The notes beneath the pieces were generated by a model. That model ran no database searches. It saw only the letters and a list, made by a program, of their open reading frames with translations, and was not told the origin of the DNA. A program made the position numbers and the translations under genes. 64,000 nucleotides of DNA, taken from Salvator merianae. Taxonomy: Eukaryota > Chordata > Lepidosauria > Squamata > Teiidae. The stretch lies in contig QVOM02000103.1 of assembly GCA_003586115.2 (NCBI GenBank), positions 3,867,996-3,931,995 on the forward strand, given 5' to 3'. Positions 62,124 through 64,000 of the stretch are shown one piece after another (positions within the stretch are counted from its first letter, which is position 1; each line of letters begins with the position of its first letter).

Positions 62124-62270
62124 TTGGCCTATTCTGCACTGGCTGGCATAGCAGACCAGAAAGTGTGTGAGGAGCCTCCCTGGCCTGCATTAGACTGCAC
62201 CAGCGTGTGGAAGGGAGGCTCTTAATATGCTTCTTGGTCCGTTAAACTCCCCTGTGTAGAATTGCTCTAA
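62124..62270. mobile_element. Family A foldback MITE, copy 4
   Basis: The left end is 'ttggcctattctgcactggc'; the right end on the other strand is 'ttagagcaattctacacagg'. Inner pairing includes 'agaccagaa' with 'ggaccaagaa' and 'gagcctccct' on both arms. It matches the copy at 20255-20424. Confidence 0.65.
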
Positions 62271-63937
62271 TAGTCTTACTAGACATTGTTTCAATGCAGC
62301 ATCAGGGCTAGTAAACAGGCCTGACATAATGTGAAGACATTACTATACAAAATGTTGAATTAAAATAGGGTGGGACTGCCCAGAAAATCTTAAAAGTGTT
62401 GGCATTTTCCTGGATATCTGTGTTGTGCTGGCACAGCAACAAATTGTTCATCCCTGAATACACTGTGCAAATATAAACAGCAGGAAAGGGGTCGTAACAG
62501 TGAGTTCCTGGATGATTGATATGATGCTATGCCAGAGCAGATTGCATTAATTTAGTGGGGTAATTTGTATTGCAGGAGGGAAGCGCCTGCATTTAGAAAT
62601 ACCCAGCATTTCCATGGGCTGCATAAAGAGACCCTATCCATTTCTTTAAAAATAAAATAAAATTTTATTTTAGGTCCTGCGGCACTATGTAGCTATTTGG
62701 CCATATCTCATAAGTTCCATTGTAAATAAGAAAATGTACTTAATAGGACAGCCAAAATAATTCAGTAATTAGATGTTCTGTACCAGATTTTGCTGAAGAT
62801 TTTGTTTTTCCTTACCATTAACTGTGTTATTTGTAGTAAATAGTAATTTTTATTATAGTCATTGACCAGTCAACAAAACAGAACAACAAAACAAAAGAAG
62901 ATTAAGCAAATAGTGCTAAAAAACAGAATAAAAAACCAAACATACAGATAAAAACATTTTACAATTTCTTAAATTGATCTCTTAAGTTTAGAGTTTTTAT
63001 ATTTATACACACACACACAAACATACATATATTAAAAAAACACTTTACTACTGTTTTAGTAGTATCACTGCTTGTATCCGCAAGACAATAATTTGTATAA
63101 AACAACACATTTCTTCCAGGAAATCTTGCTAACAGGGAAAAATAAGTTTGTTTCTAACACTGCAACAGAACATGTGTTACTGTTTCCAGAGAGCTAGAAC
63201 TTCAAGGGGAAAAAGCTGAGCCTGAGGAGTCCTTGACAAACCTCCTTTCTAAGAAAGATGAGGACAACACATTTAAATGAGCCCCTATAAATTTTGGGGA
63301 AAGGAGTGTTGCTAAGTTGTTTGGACCTCTGTTTTCCACTGGAAGAGAAACCCAAAATGCAAAGGGGAACAGATCTTGTTTGCCAAGCACATAAAATCCT
63401 GGCATGTGATATCATGCAACCAAAAAAATAATATCTCCTTTGCCCTGGTGTTTTCCAAATTAAATAATTCAGATAGCGAAAGCCCCAATTCCATTATTTT
63501 GCTATTTACATAAGATAGCCAAGAATTTTGAAAGGAATTGAGCCAAAAAAATCAGATGAATGAAACTTCCTGAATCTCTGAACAGAGTTTTATCTGTTTA
63601 GTGAAAGTGAATTCACAGGCTTACAATCTATAATTTTCAGAGACTGAATCTATTCTAGAGAGTCTTAAGAATATGTAACTGTCACCATTTAAAAACCAAG
63701 AAGAATGTTCTCTAATTCCTTCAAGAGTCTCTTCTCCACAAGCTTTTGAATATTGAAATGTCTTAAGTTTCAAAAAAAAAAAAAAAAAGTTTTATCAAGC
63801 AATGTGACTACATCTGCTCATGCTTAGGAAAACACAAATTAAAATCTCCCTGTCATTTGAATCAACAGAGAAACTCATTCACTACTAGTCAGCAGCAATC
63901 AAGACAGACCAGAATTCTTGCAATCTCTGAAACAAAG
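62271..63937. other. Unassigned AT-rich sequence
   Basis: A short (CA)n lies at about 63006-63019 and an A-run at about 63772-63788. Otherwise nothing recognised. Confidence 0.4.
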
Positions 63938-64000
63938 GCTGCGTTCCGACACGGCATTTAATCAGTTTACAGGCCATCTTCAGTTCCCGCTGGCTCGACA
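63938..64000 (+). repeat. Family E repeat, copy 2, cut by the window edge
   Basis: 'ggctgcgttccgacacggca' then 'tttaatcagtttacaggcca' matches 25021-25100. The higher CpG content suggests a younger copy. Confidence 0.5.

Overview
The window is vertebrate nuclear DNA, almost certainly from a squamate reptile. It is AT-rich, intron-like sequence full of decayed interspersed repeats. The squamate inference rests on L2-clade LINE fragments with (AAAT)n tails, a degraded tRNA-type SINE of the common squamate kind, a sauropsid repeat of the 'ctgctggatcaggcc' type, a Tc1/mariner copy, a chromodomain Ty3/Gypsy element and many short non-autonomous DNA transposons. No bacterial-style gene, tRNA, rRNA or CRISPR array was seen. 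Nearly all open frames longer than 60 codons are chance frames or transposon remains.

The one host coding feature I can support is a short alternative first exon at 34904-34991 (+). It encodes 29 residues plus one base and ends at a splice donor. The peptide (MSGCRKRCK... FAQYLLRLITGSL...) closely resembles an alternative N-terminus known in the Kv channel-interacting proteins (KChIPs). The phase-1 junction is the one needed to join the shared KChIP exon. KCNIP4 is the best fit, and the rest of the window then reads as KCNIP4 intron or upstream sequence on the + strand. KCNIP4 is known for very large introns.

Layout. 0-2.5 kb: antisense L2 LINE and a CR1-like fragment. 3.9-5.4 kb: (TAA)n array and an L1-like ORF2 3' fragment. 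5.6-17.8 kb: mostly unassigned, with two short DNA-transposon copies. 17.8-19.05 kb: an old L2 LINE interrupted by a younger, opposite-strand L2 3' end. 20.3 kb: a foldback MITE. 21.5-22.9 kb: a Tc1/mariner element with TA target duplication and four in-frame stops. 23.4-24.2 kb: a possible LTR. 25-32.4 kb: short repeats and microsatellites. 34.5-35 kb: the KCNIP exon. 36.5-39.6 kb: several DNA transposons and a CR1-like copy. 41.7-48.4 kb: LINE fragments and a dense MITE cluster. 50.9-53.3 kb: a Ty3/Gypsy element with both LTRs. 54.8-56.4 kb: a CR1-like copy, then a GC-rich block with three consecutive hairpins and a recent 161-bp tandem duplication. 59-64 kb: further MITEs and a SINE.

There is no operon-like organisation. 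The one real gene product would be made by splicing the 34.9-kb exon to exons outside the window. The mobile elements look dead; the youngest-looking are the L2 3' end at 18.2-18.66 kb and the tandem duplication at 55.65-55.97 kb. Repeat family names were assigned by eye from sequence resemblance, without a database search; letters A, B, C, E and F are local labels for families that recur inside this window.
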